From Dromaius novaehollandiae (lineage: Eukaryota; Chordata; Aves; Casuariiformes; Dromaiidae): DNA of 64,000 bases. Shown here one piece after another: positions 1 through 12,665 of the stretch. Made by a program: the position numbers and the translations under genes. The stretch's first letter is position 1. Every line of letters starts with the position of its first letter. The stretch lies in assembly GCF_036370855.1 (NCBI RefSeq), contig NC_088132.1:63526841-63590840 (forward strand), written 5' to 3'. The notes under the pieces are model-generated. The model ran no database searches. It saw only the letters and a list, made by a program, of their open reading frames with translations, and had not been told where the DNA came from.

Positions 1-601
1 AAAGGAATCCTTCCCTTTCAGAGGAGAAAAAGGGGAGGGGGGGGGGAAAAGAGTCATAAGACCTATTTTCCTTTAGGGAAGTACAAAGGCAATAAATGCA
101 AGACAGATCTCACCAGTACACTATGCCAGCAAGTTTGCTGACCTAGATCAGAGGCAATGTGTTAGGATGCAAATTGTGCAGCCTGGACCATTGAGCTCGC
201 TCTGGGATGGCATGGGCAGTGAGCTGCAGCTACGCGGACACAGGTGCACCTCCCGGGGCGATGGGCGCTGTGACATCTGCCTTCCTGTGTCGTGGTGCAG
301 CTGTACAGACCAGCAGACACGCGTTAGGGCCCTGCTATATCATGAAACCGCCCCATACACCACTGCTCTGCTCCGTAGCCAGCACAGGCAGGAAGCACTC
401 CTCTTTAGGTACTGAATGCCTTGTAGAAAACACAGATATCAGCAAGTGAGGGAAGCAGGTCTTGAACATAGCAATAGGGATCCTACGCTGACAGCCAGCC
501 TGAGGTGGAGCTGCCTCAGCCTTGACAAATCCCCCATTGCAGTTGTGTGACACATAAAATCAGACTAGCAAACATGCTACCTAAGCCAGGGATGTGCAAC
601 A

Positions 602-606
602 GCGCG

Positions 607-638
<32 letters not shown>

Positions 639-652
639 CACACACACACACT
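602..652. repeat. (CA)n microsatellite, about 50 bp
   Basis: About 25 dinucleotide units, interrupted by a few CG variants (GCGCGC at the left end and one CACG interruption near 632). Confidence 0.98.
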
Positions 653-2530
653 ACGAATCACCTGCTATTCCTGCCTCTGATGAGTCCCCTGATACATCGG
701 TGACACGCTAATGCCAAATCGTATGAAGAAACTACTACCTCCCACCCTCTTTTTTTACCTACATCTTCTGCGTAGTTTGTGTATCTTGACAAAGAAAGGG
801 GATGTGAAGGAATGCTTATGAAATGACATTATTTTACAGGGCAGAAAAATAAGGTAGTGTCCAGGTTTCTGCTTTCTGTCTGGGATACCTGGTGATATAA
901 ATACTTGCAAATAAAACCAGCTCTAGCAGGACAAGACAAGCATGTGTATCTTCATTAGCTTGTCACAGGGGCAGGTTGTGCTCTCAGGTGTGTATGTGCA
1001 ATTCCACTCAGAGTAGGTGGGAGCTGTGCCTGTTTGTCCAAAGCAGAATTTCAACCCCAACCTCCCTGTTTTTCTTGGGGCAGTTGTGCTCCAGCTGCCA
1101 TACAAACTCTGAACAGTTACCCTGTGCTAAATAAAGATGATGCCCTGCACTTCAGCAGCAGTGTGATGATGACTCTAGCCCTGGGTCACTCGTGTCCAGG
1201 CCAGCTGGTCCCAACCCTCCCTTGCTGTTCGGATAGGCTTATTCTCAAACCCAGACTTCTGGACTAACACCCTTTGTTGAACTTACCAAACCCTTTTCCC
1301 ACAACATCCTCTCACATTGCTTCATTCCCGTAGATGTGTTGTATCTCAGACCCAGACTTTTCATTTAACCACATGGAGGACAGCCAGAAAGCAGAAGTTG
1401 ATCAAAAGACTGTTTTAACCACAGCTTACTTTTATAGCTCTTGGAGTTTGGAGGAGAAGAGAAAAAGGCCCTTGATTCTCCCTTCCCCAGATCTGGATTT
1501 GGGCCCAGAGATGCTCTGCTCTAGCTCTCCTGCGAGTTTGGGCATTGGGGTCATTATGACTGCTTCCAATGCAGAAAGCTGACTTCAGCACTCGTGTATC
1601 TTTCTGCCATGAACTCAGCTGGAGGCTGCCGGCTCCTTGTCCTGCTCCGGGGGACAAGGGTGTCAGCTCAAGCCCTGGCAAGCACTGCTGGCACCACCCG
1701 CCCCTGAGGGCCCGCGGCCGAGCAGCAGGATGCACCATCCGGCATGCAGGGCCCTGTCAGACCAGTCATAGCTGACACTAGTAATGCACCTGAGTTGGAG
1801 AAACCGTCCTTTCTGCTGAACGGGGACAGAGGGAGCATATTCCTCCCGTTTTATGGCAATGGTGCCCCCGAGTCCCCAGCCATCCCCATGCCGTCAGCTG
1901 TGAGCTCCTGCACAGCCGTGGTCTGCAGGTACTCTCCACACTTCTACAGCACATAGCCTTAAGTCCCCGCAAGCCTTGTTGCTTTGGGCAGACACAAACA
2001 AGCAGATCTTTTGCCCTGACGTTGACTTTCCTCACCCAGCAAAAGCTCTAGCTCTCGGGCTTGGTCTGCACCTTGTCCCTCACACGGCGTATTTAGGATG
2101 CTAGGACGGACCGGGGAGCTGAAGTCAGCCTCTTCAGCAGCCCTCGCTAGGGGTCCGTGGTAAGGGCTGCATCTGTGCTCTGGCCTGGGAGGGCCTTTGT
2201 AAACCACCGTGTGCTTCACTCCAAGCTGAAGCTTTTGATTGCTATCGGAGATGGTGTGATTCTTCCTGAAAATCAATACAGACTACTATGCTGTCCAAAA
2301 CAGAGCTTGAGTGGGGCTTAAGTGGGACCAAGTGCTGGTCTTCCTGGATAGAGTAAATTTGTATAGGGGTAAAATTCATATAAGAGTAAATTTCATCTAA
2401 TTATTTTATACCTAGAATCATAAATGTGCTGTGGTTCAGTGCCTTGAAAATTTGGGCTCATAATAAAAATGGCAGGAATTGAAGAGTCAGTACTGTAATG
2501 TTATCTCATTGTCTCTATTGAATCATGTGT

Positions 2531-2850
2531 GACACAACTGGCATCACGTTGCATTAAGACATGGTAGTGCTGATCCTAACCTAACCCAATCAATTTAAAA
2601 TAAAATTTTGCTATGCAAACCTCAGGGAGCATTTATGGAAACATTTATATAACTAAAGAATGTTTTGCTTCCATTTGAAGCTATGCTGGCTTCATTAGAA
2701 CAAAGAGAGTTTTCAATGCCTGCCATGCAAAACTGGTTAAAGCTTGCTTTTAGGAAGCTGATGACAGCAAATTCATTCATGAAATTCTTCCTCTAAGTAC
2801 TGAAACATACGTTCTAATATGTCACCATGGGAGAATAAGCTGAAAACTGA
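2531..2850. promoter_or_regulatory. Possible conserved non-coding element
   Basis: A low-CpG, repeat-free block with homeodomain/POU-like words (TATGCAAAC octamer-like, AATCAATTTA, TTCATTCATGAAATTC). The texture resembles vertebrate conserved non-coding elements, but conservation cannot be judged from one sequence. Confidence 0.2.
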
Positions 2851-2904
2851 ACAAGTATTTCACAGAACTGTGATATGAAATTGCACATTTGCATGCATGT
2901 GAGG

Positions 2905-2907
<3 letters not shown>

Positions 2908-2944
<37 letters not shown>
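2908..2944. repeat. T37 homopolymer
   Basis: An uninterrupted run of 37 T. It could be the reverse complement of a retroposed poly(A) tail, but no retrogene body was recognised on its right side. Confidence 0.95.
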
Positions 2945-5900
2945 CCTGATCTCTCTAGCTTTTAACAGGTCCTGTGACAGGAAAACATGCAAGGCTTTCC
3001 AGTTCAGCGAGCAGGAGCGGGAGGCTGGTCACATTGCAGTGAGCTCTGACTCGTGCTTCTAGAAGTACAGGTCAAAGTTGTCAGCCTAAGAGAAAATAAA
3101 ACAGCCCTGAGATATGGTAAGGTACACTCGCTGTGTTTAAAACAAGCTGCACTGCGCTAAGGCTTTTGCAGTACTTTCGGACTGCTTGAGAATGTTAACA
3201 TTAGGGGAGATGATTCAGAGATTTCAGTATTTCTTCAAGACTTTGTCTTATGTCTTCAGAGTGTTTTTTGGAAGGCTTCACCGAATGGCAGGCGAGTTAT
3301 AAATGCCTATTTTAAAGGTGAGTTCCAGTTAATGTGTCATATACAGACCAGACAGAGTGTGAATCCATGGGTGAAAGCCAATGACATAATCCAGAGGGGA
3401 AGAAACTGTCAGTCCTGGTGACTGAAATATTTTAGATATGGAAAGTGGAGACAGGAGTTTACAGTTTGGACCTCTGACTCATTCAGCTGAGAACAGCCAA
3501 AATACCCATCTCCCTCCTCATTGACTGACTTACACACAGACTTTGAGGCTTGCAGAATCATTAGATCATATAATCGGACCTCTTCATGTCCCAGAATCAG
3601 ATGTAGTTATGCAAAGCTGTGTTTGACTAAAACGGTGCATGGTTGTCTGGACAGCTGCAGACCTGATACCAGTGTCTTTGGGACAGCAGGCACAGCTGAA
3701 GATTGAGAAGAGATACAGGAGCAAGTACTACAGGAATTACTTGCAGTAATTCCTGACTATTACTCAAGCCCTCCTTGATTTCCAAACCCAGCAACACAGA
3801 GTTTGATCACACCAAACCCATCCTCATCACGCATGCACATGGTCTCTTTCTCTCCCTCTCTCTCTTTGCACAGGTCTTGGCAGCACTCCTTCCTCAGAGC
3901 TGAGCTCTTGATCCTCTTGCCTCCCTTGTGCACACACCTGTTTCCCAAAATCTTCAGCAAAGATATACCTGAGGCACACCCACAGATCTGAATATTTATG
4001 AATACAAAGGCAAGATCAATCTTCAGCATTTAAGTGGATAAGGATTTTGCTGTTAACCCTTATATCATTACTGGCTAGATTAAAAGCTAGACCTGAAATG
4101 CACTGAATCTTGGCAGTGTTTGAGAGCTTGATTTAAATATTGCAATGAAATCATATCTCATTTTTATTCTATTTTGTGAATTGATACTAGATGTTTGATC
4201 CGTGATTCAAAACAAGAACAAAGGTTTCCAGTGGTTTGACTGAAAATACTAAAGCAGGTAACATACATACTGGCCAGCACATTGACCTTCATTCTACATG
4301 CAACAGCACTAAAATGCCTTTTTTGGAAATAAAATACTGTGAAATTGTAAGCTTGCAGTTAATAATTCTGGAGTTTTACTGAGTAGTTCTTGTTTAACAT
4401 GGGTGTGAAAGGTGAATCAGACTCAGTACATTTAATATGAGATGGCCAGGGTGCTATGCTGTGTTAGATAATTACTGTTGTCTTGTGTTGAACACCTCTA
4501 TTTATACACACTGCTGCTTTTCTTTTTCTTGTGTAGATTCCTTCTTGCAGCGGAAAGACGACCTTCATTAACACACAATAACAGTAAACTTTAAATTGTA
4601 TCGCTCTGTTGATTCAAAAACATCTTAAAAAAAGCAACTGAACTAAAAAGTAGCAATGTCAAAAAATGGGAAGCTCTTGACATTTAACAAATGATTTATT
4701 GGTTATGTTAAAAATGGCTCTCTGAAGACTTCCTTTTCCACTGCCACCAAATACAAGGCTTTTGGTGAGCCAGAAGAGCATGGCCGAGTGGAGCCTGGCT
4801 CTCTTGGGACAGTCTTTCACTTTGCTGAAAGGTGAAAAGTTTGCACACTGTGGACTTGCTCCAGAGACAGTCATATCGCTGTAACTGATACAGAAAACTC
4901 AGCTATTTTCACTGAAGAGCTGCTTCTGTATTAAACATGGAAACAGTGGACATTGAACATGGAGCTATGTTTATTGATGAGCACTATGTGGCTGTAATAA
5001 AGGTAAAAACCTTAGTCTCCAAAGTCCTAAAATAAGAAAAATGAGGCTTTAGTAGAGATACTAGAGTATTAAAGAGACTGAAATATATTTACCAGATTGC
5101 AAGCAGATACTTGAAATGATTTTTATTTGGAGAGTTATAGCCTGGTTGTCATGAGACAATGTTCACTTACAGCTTTGTGAAAAGCCACTATCTATTTGAT
5201 GTGGTGCATTTCGGAGGAACCCATCTGGACATCAAGAACCAGAAGGCTCCAGCACAGCAATCGGAATTATGTGGTGGCAAGTCCAAGGCCACCTTTTTCT
5301 CTATACATCAGTATGTGTGGTCTAGCTTTAAAGAAGGGATCTGGGAGAAGCCAAGATGTGTCCAAGGAAGGGATTTTCCATTGAAGTGATAGGAAACGTC
5401 TGTCTAATCCTATAAGGCTCCTCTCCATCTCTACACTTGAAGTTTTTCTGGAGCTGACTTCTGCCTGAACACTGCATAACTTTATACGTGACTTTGCATG
5501 GGTTTATATGTGCTCTCCAGCTTTTATAACCACTAGTTGAGGGATTCAAGCATTTCCCAGGGCGTTGATGTGTGAGCGTTAAGCTCCCGTTTCAGATGTA
5601 GTTAGCATCTCCAGCAGTCTTTCACAGGCCTCATTTTGATACTGCTGGACCCTGAAGCAGAGCTGTGTGCAAAGCCATTCCTGGACCATCACAGTTTATG
5701 GACCAATATTAAGGTAGCCTTAACCCAACCTTGTAGGTAGTAGGGGAGCTGACAATGCACCTCATGAAAACATTGATATTATCCCTGGCAATTCGACTGT
5801 TATAAGAGCTCTAGAGCCAATCAGAAACCATGAAGTTTCCAAGGACCCTTGTTAAATGCAGGTGCGGGCGAGTATGGTGGATGAGGTAAGGTCATGCAGT

Positions 5901-7064
5901 GTGGAACCTCACACTCTTTCTTCCTGGCCTGCAAAAGCTCTACTTCTCTTCCTAGAAGTACAACATGGCAGCTTCTTCTCTAGCTCAAAAAGGAGCAACA
6001 ACACAGGTCCCTGGTATGAGAAACAAGAAGTTTTCATGGGGTTGAGCAGTTCCCACATTCTCTGTTTCAGCTTTTCTTATTGTTTGCACTTTTCACTCAA
6101 TATCTGCAAACTTTCACATCCTGCTCTGTACCTGATATTTTCTAATTTTCACATGCCACTTCCTTTGCCCAGACACTTTGCAAAGGGCTCTGTTCCCTGC
6201 TGCATTTCTCAATAAGGTCTAAGTTTGCAGCTTCTGCCATGCCACCCCTTATGTCTGCAAGTGCCTCTCCACTTCTCACAGCCAGGATCTCCTGCCCTCC
6301 CACACAGGAGGGCTGGCTGGGTCCTTGGACCTCGGGAGTGCTAACAGCCCTTCTGCTTGGCCCTGTGCAAGCTGGGGTGGCCAAATGTGCTTTGCTCCTT
6401 TGAAGCCAGTTTCAGTTTATGAACATTTGGCAGCATTTGTAAACTCTTCATGTCAGTGCTGTGGCTCTCTGTCTAGGGCACTTATCTGTGCTGCACATGT
6501 TGTCATCAGACTCAGAGATTGAAGGTAGACAAGCATGTCACTACAGAAGTCAAATCTATCCACTCTTCTTGTGCTGAGGCAAAGCTCTGCTCCACAGAGA
6601 TTTCCTGGCCTCAGCTGAAAATATTATGCATGGTAGCCATTAGCATAGGACTACATACTCCATAATTTCTTTGTAACTATTTTATTTCATGCCAAGAGGC
6701 TTTTTGTCCTTTTCTCTTTGCCAGTCCTCTCATTTAGATCCAATGCTTCATGCTGTCATGAATTCCTGCTACCAGCATGTGCTGGTGAATGAGGCTGGTT
6801 GGAAACATGTGGCACTTTCCCGTATTTGAAGAAGGTGGGCTGAGTAGATGATGAACTCACCTGCGGACTCGAGCATTGCTGCCTTCCTGCTGCTCTCCTC
6901 TGCCGGCCAGCCCTGTCTCTGATGACACCAGAAGGAGACATCTGTTATGTGCTGAGGAAGCTTCTCCAGCACTTTGGTAGGTCACTCACCTTTGCGTTGT
7001 CCAATAATAGACAAAAAACCCACATGGCCTCAGGCCGTACAAAATTAATGAAGTGTAGATTCTT

Positions 7065-7250
7065 CCCCCATCATACTATGTAATGGAATTATGAAATTGC
7101 TTTTGCTCATTTATTTAATGACAGTAAAGTTTATAAATCAAAGCCTAATCCAGTGTGTTGCCTATTTGTTTCATTGTGAACTTTCCTGTGACTTCATGAA
7201 TCTTGCAGTCACTTCTGCAGCTGGGCAGACATATTAGCATGGGATGTAGC
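7065..7250. promoter_or_regulatory. Possible conserved non-coding element
   Basis: A repeat-free AT-rich block with TTATTTAATGACAG, TTTATAAATCAAAG and TGACTTCATGA words. Assigned on texture only. Confidence 0.15.
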
Positions 7251-8324
7251 CCCTTCTTGGCATTTTCAGTCAGAGTTAGTTTAAACTTAGAAATTTAGAG
7301 CTGGCAGAGATTCCAGGAGAAATATAACAAGGATTACATTAGAAGCAGAGATGTGCTTTCCCAGGCCTCTCTAATCATGTCAGCTTGAAACAGCGTGGTA
7401 GGTAATAAGCAGCATGAAACTGTTTAATGTGGCTGCTTTCCCTTCTCATGTTGCTTTCTGAGAGGAGATGCAGTCCTCCCCTTGGATAACTCCCGGCTCC
7501 AGTGCACTCGGTCACCGAACAATGACTCCTGCCCGGGGCTCTGCTGCTTCCTCTGCCCTTTTCTGTCACTGCAGCAGTGCAGGGAGTGCTGCACAATGCT
7601 CTTCCTTTGATGGGATCTAAGATGTCAGGAGGGAGTTGTGAGTCTGTGGAGGGATTTTAGCTAACGAGTCTTTACAACACAAGCCTTGATCTGCACTAGG
7701 ATGAATTGATGGCTGAGATAAAACAGCAGCCGTAAAGGGTGAAAGTGGCTATGACCAAGTGTCCCTCTCCCTTGGACAGTCACAGCAGGCCCCCCCAGAT
7801 GTTAGCATCTAGCCCTAGAAAAGCCACTGCATTGTGGATTTATGCCTGATATGAATATTATGGTGCTCAGTCTTCCCACCATTTCTGGCTTTTGTTTTTC
7901 CGGTTTTTTAAGTTCCCTGTTCTTGTGGGTGTGATAATCACTCTCAATCACCGCTTTTGCTATTTAAATTAGAGCTGGACTATTTCTCCTAATCGCTTGC
8001 TGCAGGAAAATTAAAGCAAGATTGTGGCATCCCAGCCTCAGCAGAGCCAGGCATCAGCAGGGCTGTCTGCTGCTGTGGGCTGGGCCAGGCTGTCTCACTT
8101 GAGAAGAAAATGACACCCTGAGAGTTTGAAGTCACATCTTTAAATGAGAAGGGATGGGGAGGACTGGGAGGGAGAACCCAAAAGTCTTAGTAGGTTTTGG
8201 CAGTGTTTAATTCCTGTGGAATGTACCTCAAAATCTTCCCTTTCCTTCTCCCTCTGTGAACACATTTTTGGATAAAATCTGTACCCTTTTCTCTTCCATC
8301 AGTATTTGGTGCGACAGCTTGTCC

Positions 8325-8645
8325 CACTTTCCTGCAGTGGGTTCGCCTCGCTGGCGCTCCCCGCAGCTTTGGTGCAGGCACGCACCAGAAGGGCACGCGT
8401 TCCTCCCCAAAACCCTTCTGAGGTCACATCTGCATCCTTTCCGGTGCCGTAAGGCGGCACGGGGATTCATGTCCTGCGTACGCTCCTGCCGAGAAGTATC
8501 TCGGCGCTTGCAGCAAGTGAGGTCAAAGGGACAGAGCGAGGCGCTGCGTGGCGGGAGCGCGGTGCTCCCCGGGCTGCCTGGCCGGGCCGGCGGCTGGGGG
8601 CACCCGCCAGCCTCTCGGGCCTGCTCTCCTCCAAAATGGCTCGCA
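8325..8645. promoter_or_regulatory. CpG-dense cluster 1 (candidate CpG island)
   Basis: By hand count there are about 29 CpG dinucleotides in roughly 310 bp, in GC-rich sequence, against a CpG-poor, AT-rich background. The densest part is 8535-8620. Overlapping 144-codon open frames exist on both strands, as expected from GC-rich DNA, and neither shows a recognised domain. No gene start is identifiable. Confidence 0.6.
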
Positions 8646-11600
8646 GGAAGGCAGGTTTTCATTCAGGCATCATTCAAAAGACACAGATAATATTATGGCA
8701 GTGGCCCGGGTCCTCTCTCTGCCCAGCCTTTTCGAAGGTGTTGTTTAAGGTCAGTGCTTTCTGTGCTTAAACAGCCACATAAATAACAAATGCAATGAGT
8801 TTTGCTCTGAAATACAGGGCTGGGGTGCATGCCACACACATGCAAGCAGCAAGTCCCCTGGCACGCCGGGTGGCACGTGGGCCATCCGGTCCCTCACTGC
8901 CGGCCCCATGGACACTGCCCCAGGGAGGAGAAGGGACTCCCAAGGCTTGCTTGCAGCCATAAGCCTGTCTGAGCTAAGGGTCTTTTCCCCTACCTTCAGG
9001 CTGGATACGGGGCATCAGTCACTCACGGTATTTTGGATGCAGCCAAATGCACCTGCAAATGGAGGGCATGAGGGGACCTGCAGCCAGGCGAGGTGTGGGA
9101 GCCCCTCCATGCGTGAAGCAGGAGAGGGACGAAGGGCATCGGAAGAAAGGGAGATGAAGGAGGAAAGCCTGTGGGAGCTGAGGCAAGGCCGGCCGGGGGC
9201 TCAGAGCTGGGAGAGCCGCGTGCCGTGGGGGCTGGCAAAGGAGCCCTGACCCAGGAGTGGCTGAGGGGCTGCTGAGCACAGCCCTGGAGGGGGCCACCCT
9301 TAAAACTGGGAAAGTCCAGGCCATCCTGTGCCCTGGGAGAGCCAAACACCCTGTGCCCATGCTAATTCAGGGGGCAGGAAAGGCCAGTTCCCCACGGCCA
9401 CGCAGCCGGCACTGGCAGGCGCTAGGAGGGGAGAAGCCTCTTCTCCCCCACAGAAGCGGGGCAGGCCTTCCCCGATATTTTAGCAGGGGGTCAGCTGCGT
9501 GTTTGCAGCCAGCTCTGCTCTTTCTGTCCTGCCTTTCAACCTCCAGTTAACATAAAAGGCAGCCCAAATTCTCCCAACGTGGCTGCTCCAGGCCCCGTGC
9601 TCACTGCAGAGGTCGGCCGACAGGGAGGGTTTCCAGGAGCACAGGGTCTGTGCGGGCAGCGCGGAGCGGGGCTGCTGCAGGGACCCCAGCCGCACTGCCA
9701 GCGCGAGCCAGCAGGGTCAGCAGGGCCCCCTCTCCTAGACCAGAAGATTGAAAAGAAATGTATTTTGGGTTCTTGCTGTTTGCCCAGGTTTGCAAGCTTT
9801 CATCTATAAGAAATATTTTTTAAATGTAAGCATTTTTTTGAGCAGGATGATGAATTTAAGGGCTAGGGCTTTAAAAGAAGCACTAGGAAGCACGTGAGCT
9901 GCACTGGAATCACGAGAATTAGCAGTGGGATGCACCATTTTTGCAGGCTGTATCTCGTGCAGCACATGCCTGCCATGCGGCAAACCAAAGGTAGCAAAGG
10001 ATCAGTAGCAGAACACTGGGGGGCATTTCCTAGGCTCTACGTTACGTTTTCTTGCTTTGATATCTTGGAGCAACCCCTTCCCATGGTGTGCCAAGGTACT
10101 TTCCCCATTGCCTAGGAGGAGAAACAGACGGAGGGAGGCATTAGGCTAGGAGGAGGGGAGGGAAGGTGTTGCCCATCTCCCCGTTCCCTGGAGGCAGGGA
10201 AGCCAGGGGGAAGCCTGTGCTCCCACAAACAGCATGGCCTGAGCCACGGGCTACGCTCAGCTGCTGAAGCAGACCGCTAAACTAATAGCTGCTCATAGCT
10301 GCTTTTTCAGGAACTGACTTGGGCCCACCTTAAAGCTATGGGTTTTGCGCCCTCTCTGCAGCTGTTCAGGTGGCCCTGTGAGCCTGCCTGGGAGTGCTGC
10401 AAAAACACAGAAAACCCTGTTGTCAGAAAAAATATCAGAAGTGTGGGTAAGGCTCCCACAGACTATGCAGTGGTTTTCTCAGCTATGATACTAAGTCTTT
10501 TCTTAAGGTCTTGGTTCCTGGTAGATGATGATCGGTGAATCTCTCAGCACTATTTTTTAAGGGAGTTTCTAGGTCTCAGAGCTCAGAGAAAGGCTTGTTG
10601 ATGCAGGATATTTTAAAGGCAGACAGAGCTCCTTGGAGTGGAGGTCAGACGGTGAGGCAGGGACTGGGTTGCCTGCAAGAGGAGGTGGAGGGCACTTTTA
10701 CCTGATCCCTTTCCTTTACATATATGGGAGAGCTCACAGCATTATTTCCCTCTCCTGCTCTTTCCCCCCTCACCTAAACAGAAACTGCCCTGAAACTAAG
10801 CACACATCCCAGACATGCCTGCACTATGGACAAAAAACCCTTAAAGACCAGACAATAGAAAGTATAAAGCCAATGTTTTACAAAGCTTTTAGGAGCCTAT
10901 CTCACAGCTTTCCTGGAGCCAGCCTCATGGCTTGGGAAATCAAAGGAATGACAATACTGAAGGCTTTAATTAAAGACAGAACCGAAAAGCATCACCAGCT
11001 GCTGTCAAAATGTGTGCTTCAGGAAAGCAGGATGGAGTTGGTGTGGGAAAAGGAGGCAAGGGCATGAAAGGAAGAGAAACTTTTCCCATGCTTGTATTGG
11101 CATGGGAAAAGGTAGCAGCTAAAAAAGCTGTGATAAGGATATTTGCAAGCGATTCAGCAGAAGATGATACTGAGCTAAGAGCCACTCATTTCTGGCGTGG
11201 AGATAACAGCTCCTCTTCTTCTTCTAACCTCCCCCCCGCCCCGTACAGACATAGAAAGGCGGTTTGGAGGAAATGCTCAGTGAAGCCTCTGCCAGGTCCC
11301 GGGGGCAGCAGCAGGCGCCGGAGCGGAGCGGGCGGGCGGCGGCACGAAGCTTGCTCTGCCGCTCCCTCTGCTGCTGGCAGCCCGCAGCTTCTGCAGACAC
11401 AGAGCCCCAGCGGCCTCGAAGCACGGTTTAACCCCCGTCCTGACACATTCAAGACAAAAACCGCTGATAAAGAGGAAGAGTTAGGTCAAAATGCATTTTC
11501 TTCAAATCTAATCTGATCTAGATTTAGAGCTGGTGTCGTTCCTGGGATGTAATAGTGCAGGTTTACATAGGGCGATCACCAACAGTCCCTGTCTGGCACA

Positions 11601-12239
11601 CGGCTTTGCGATAAGGAAGACAGCCAAAGCGACACTAAATGGTCACTGGGACAGATGTGTGTATTACAGGCTCACTGAACCGGTGCTTCGCCTTGGCCCT
11701 GGCCAACAGAGCAGCTCTTAGCGTTAAGCTCCCTCCTGCACGCAGAGGCTGTGCTGCAAGTGCTCTTGTCCTGCAGCTCATGGAGAAAGGCAGGGAGCGC
11801 TGCGGCCGGATAACGCGGCTCGTCTTGGCCGTCAGGCCTGACGCTCAAACGCAGAGATCAAAGTGATGGGGAAAGTGGATGTCATCACGTTACGGGCTAG
11901 CTCAAGCTATCGACCAGGCTGAGCCTGCTGTTGTATGAGCGGGTTAAAATGGGAACTGCCATGGCAGGGAAGCTGAAATGACAAAACTGTTCCCAAGGCA
12001 AAACGCTCTGAAAAAAATTTGCTGTTTGAAGGAGGCAGATTCTTCACAGAACAAAAAAGTTCAGATTATCTATTTCCCAAACCTGGCCTTTGTAAAGGAT
12101 TATTTTCACTTGTTTAGTCTTCATTTTTATGTAAAACAAAAAATTGCCATTGCTTAATCAAAGTATTTTGCACACATCTGTTGAACCAAACTGGGAGTCC
12201 CCTGCAGTCCATATGGACACCTCAAAGTGAAGTTCAGCA
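8646..12239. other. GC-rich intergenic domain between CpG clusters
   Basis: The part at 8850-9760 is clearly GC-rich, with open frames on both strands, and then declines towards average. Apart from CpG cluster 2 at 11.2-11.4 kb there is nothing identifiable. Confidence 0.5.
11235..11445. promoter_or_regulatory. CpG-dense cluster 2
   Basis: A GC-rich block with roughly 18 CpGs, including GCGCCGGAGCGGAGCGGGCG at about 11315. It could be a small promoter or an enhancer CpG island. No coding exon was recognised. Confidence 0.5.
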
Positions 12240-12665
12240 CTGGAGCCACTCGCGGCTGCATGGGTCTCCACAGCAGCTCTGCGGCAAGATCCTTGCGCCT
12301 GGGGCTCGACAGCCATCCTCACTTTCGATTCCCATCACCGGGGTGCTCTGCCCGCCCTTCTGTCTCCTGACTGCTCTTCATGTTTCTACAGATTGCTTAA
12401 TTTTTCCCCTTTCTCACATATTCTCCAGAAGAGCATGTTCTCCTACCCCTGGGTTATCAGCTCCTCCTGCACCCCCGCCACCGCGACGCCCGTGCGCTGG
12501 CCCCACACCCCGTGGGTCGCTCCCCGCGGCAATAGCTGCCACTTCCCACCCTGCCTCTCTGCTGTAGCCCGGGCCAGCTCTCGCGCTCGCAGTGCCCTGC
12601 GCACACCTCAGCCTCTCCTCTCGCCAGCTGGCTTCTCCCCGTGCGGTACACGGGCGCCTCCGTGA
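12240..12665. promoter_or_regulatory. CpG-dense cluster 3
   Basis: About 30 CpGs over about 420 bp, densest at 12475-12665 (CCGCGACGCCCGTGCGC and CTCGCGCTCGC). Several open frames overlap on both strands without recognisable protein features. It is the third cluster in a GC-rich domain of about 4.5 kb. Confidence 0.55.

Larger units (their letters stand above)
1..8324. other. Intergenic region, no gene seen
   Basis: Beyond the (CA)n tract, the T37 run and two possible conserved elements listed separately, I see nothing supportable. All open frames are short and lack protein-like features. No PDE4D exon or other known exon was recognised. Confidence 0.6.

Noticed and set aside
3058..3090. Minus-strand sequence resembling a short last exon (TTCTCTTAG then a nine-codon frame with stop)
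   Set aside because: Too short to identify, no partner exon seen, and no polyadenylation hexamer nearby.
8228..8690. Overlapping 144-codon frames on both strands
   Set aside because: GC-rich DNA creates mirror frames; neither translation looks like a protein domain. The CpG cluster itself was kept.
11010..11516. 168-codon plus-strand frame across CpG cluster 2
   Set aside because: Ser runs and Gly/Arg-rich composition come from GC-rich sequence; no recognisable motif.
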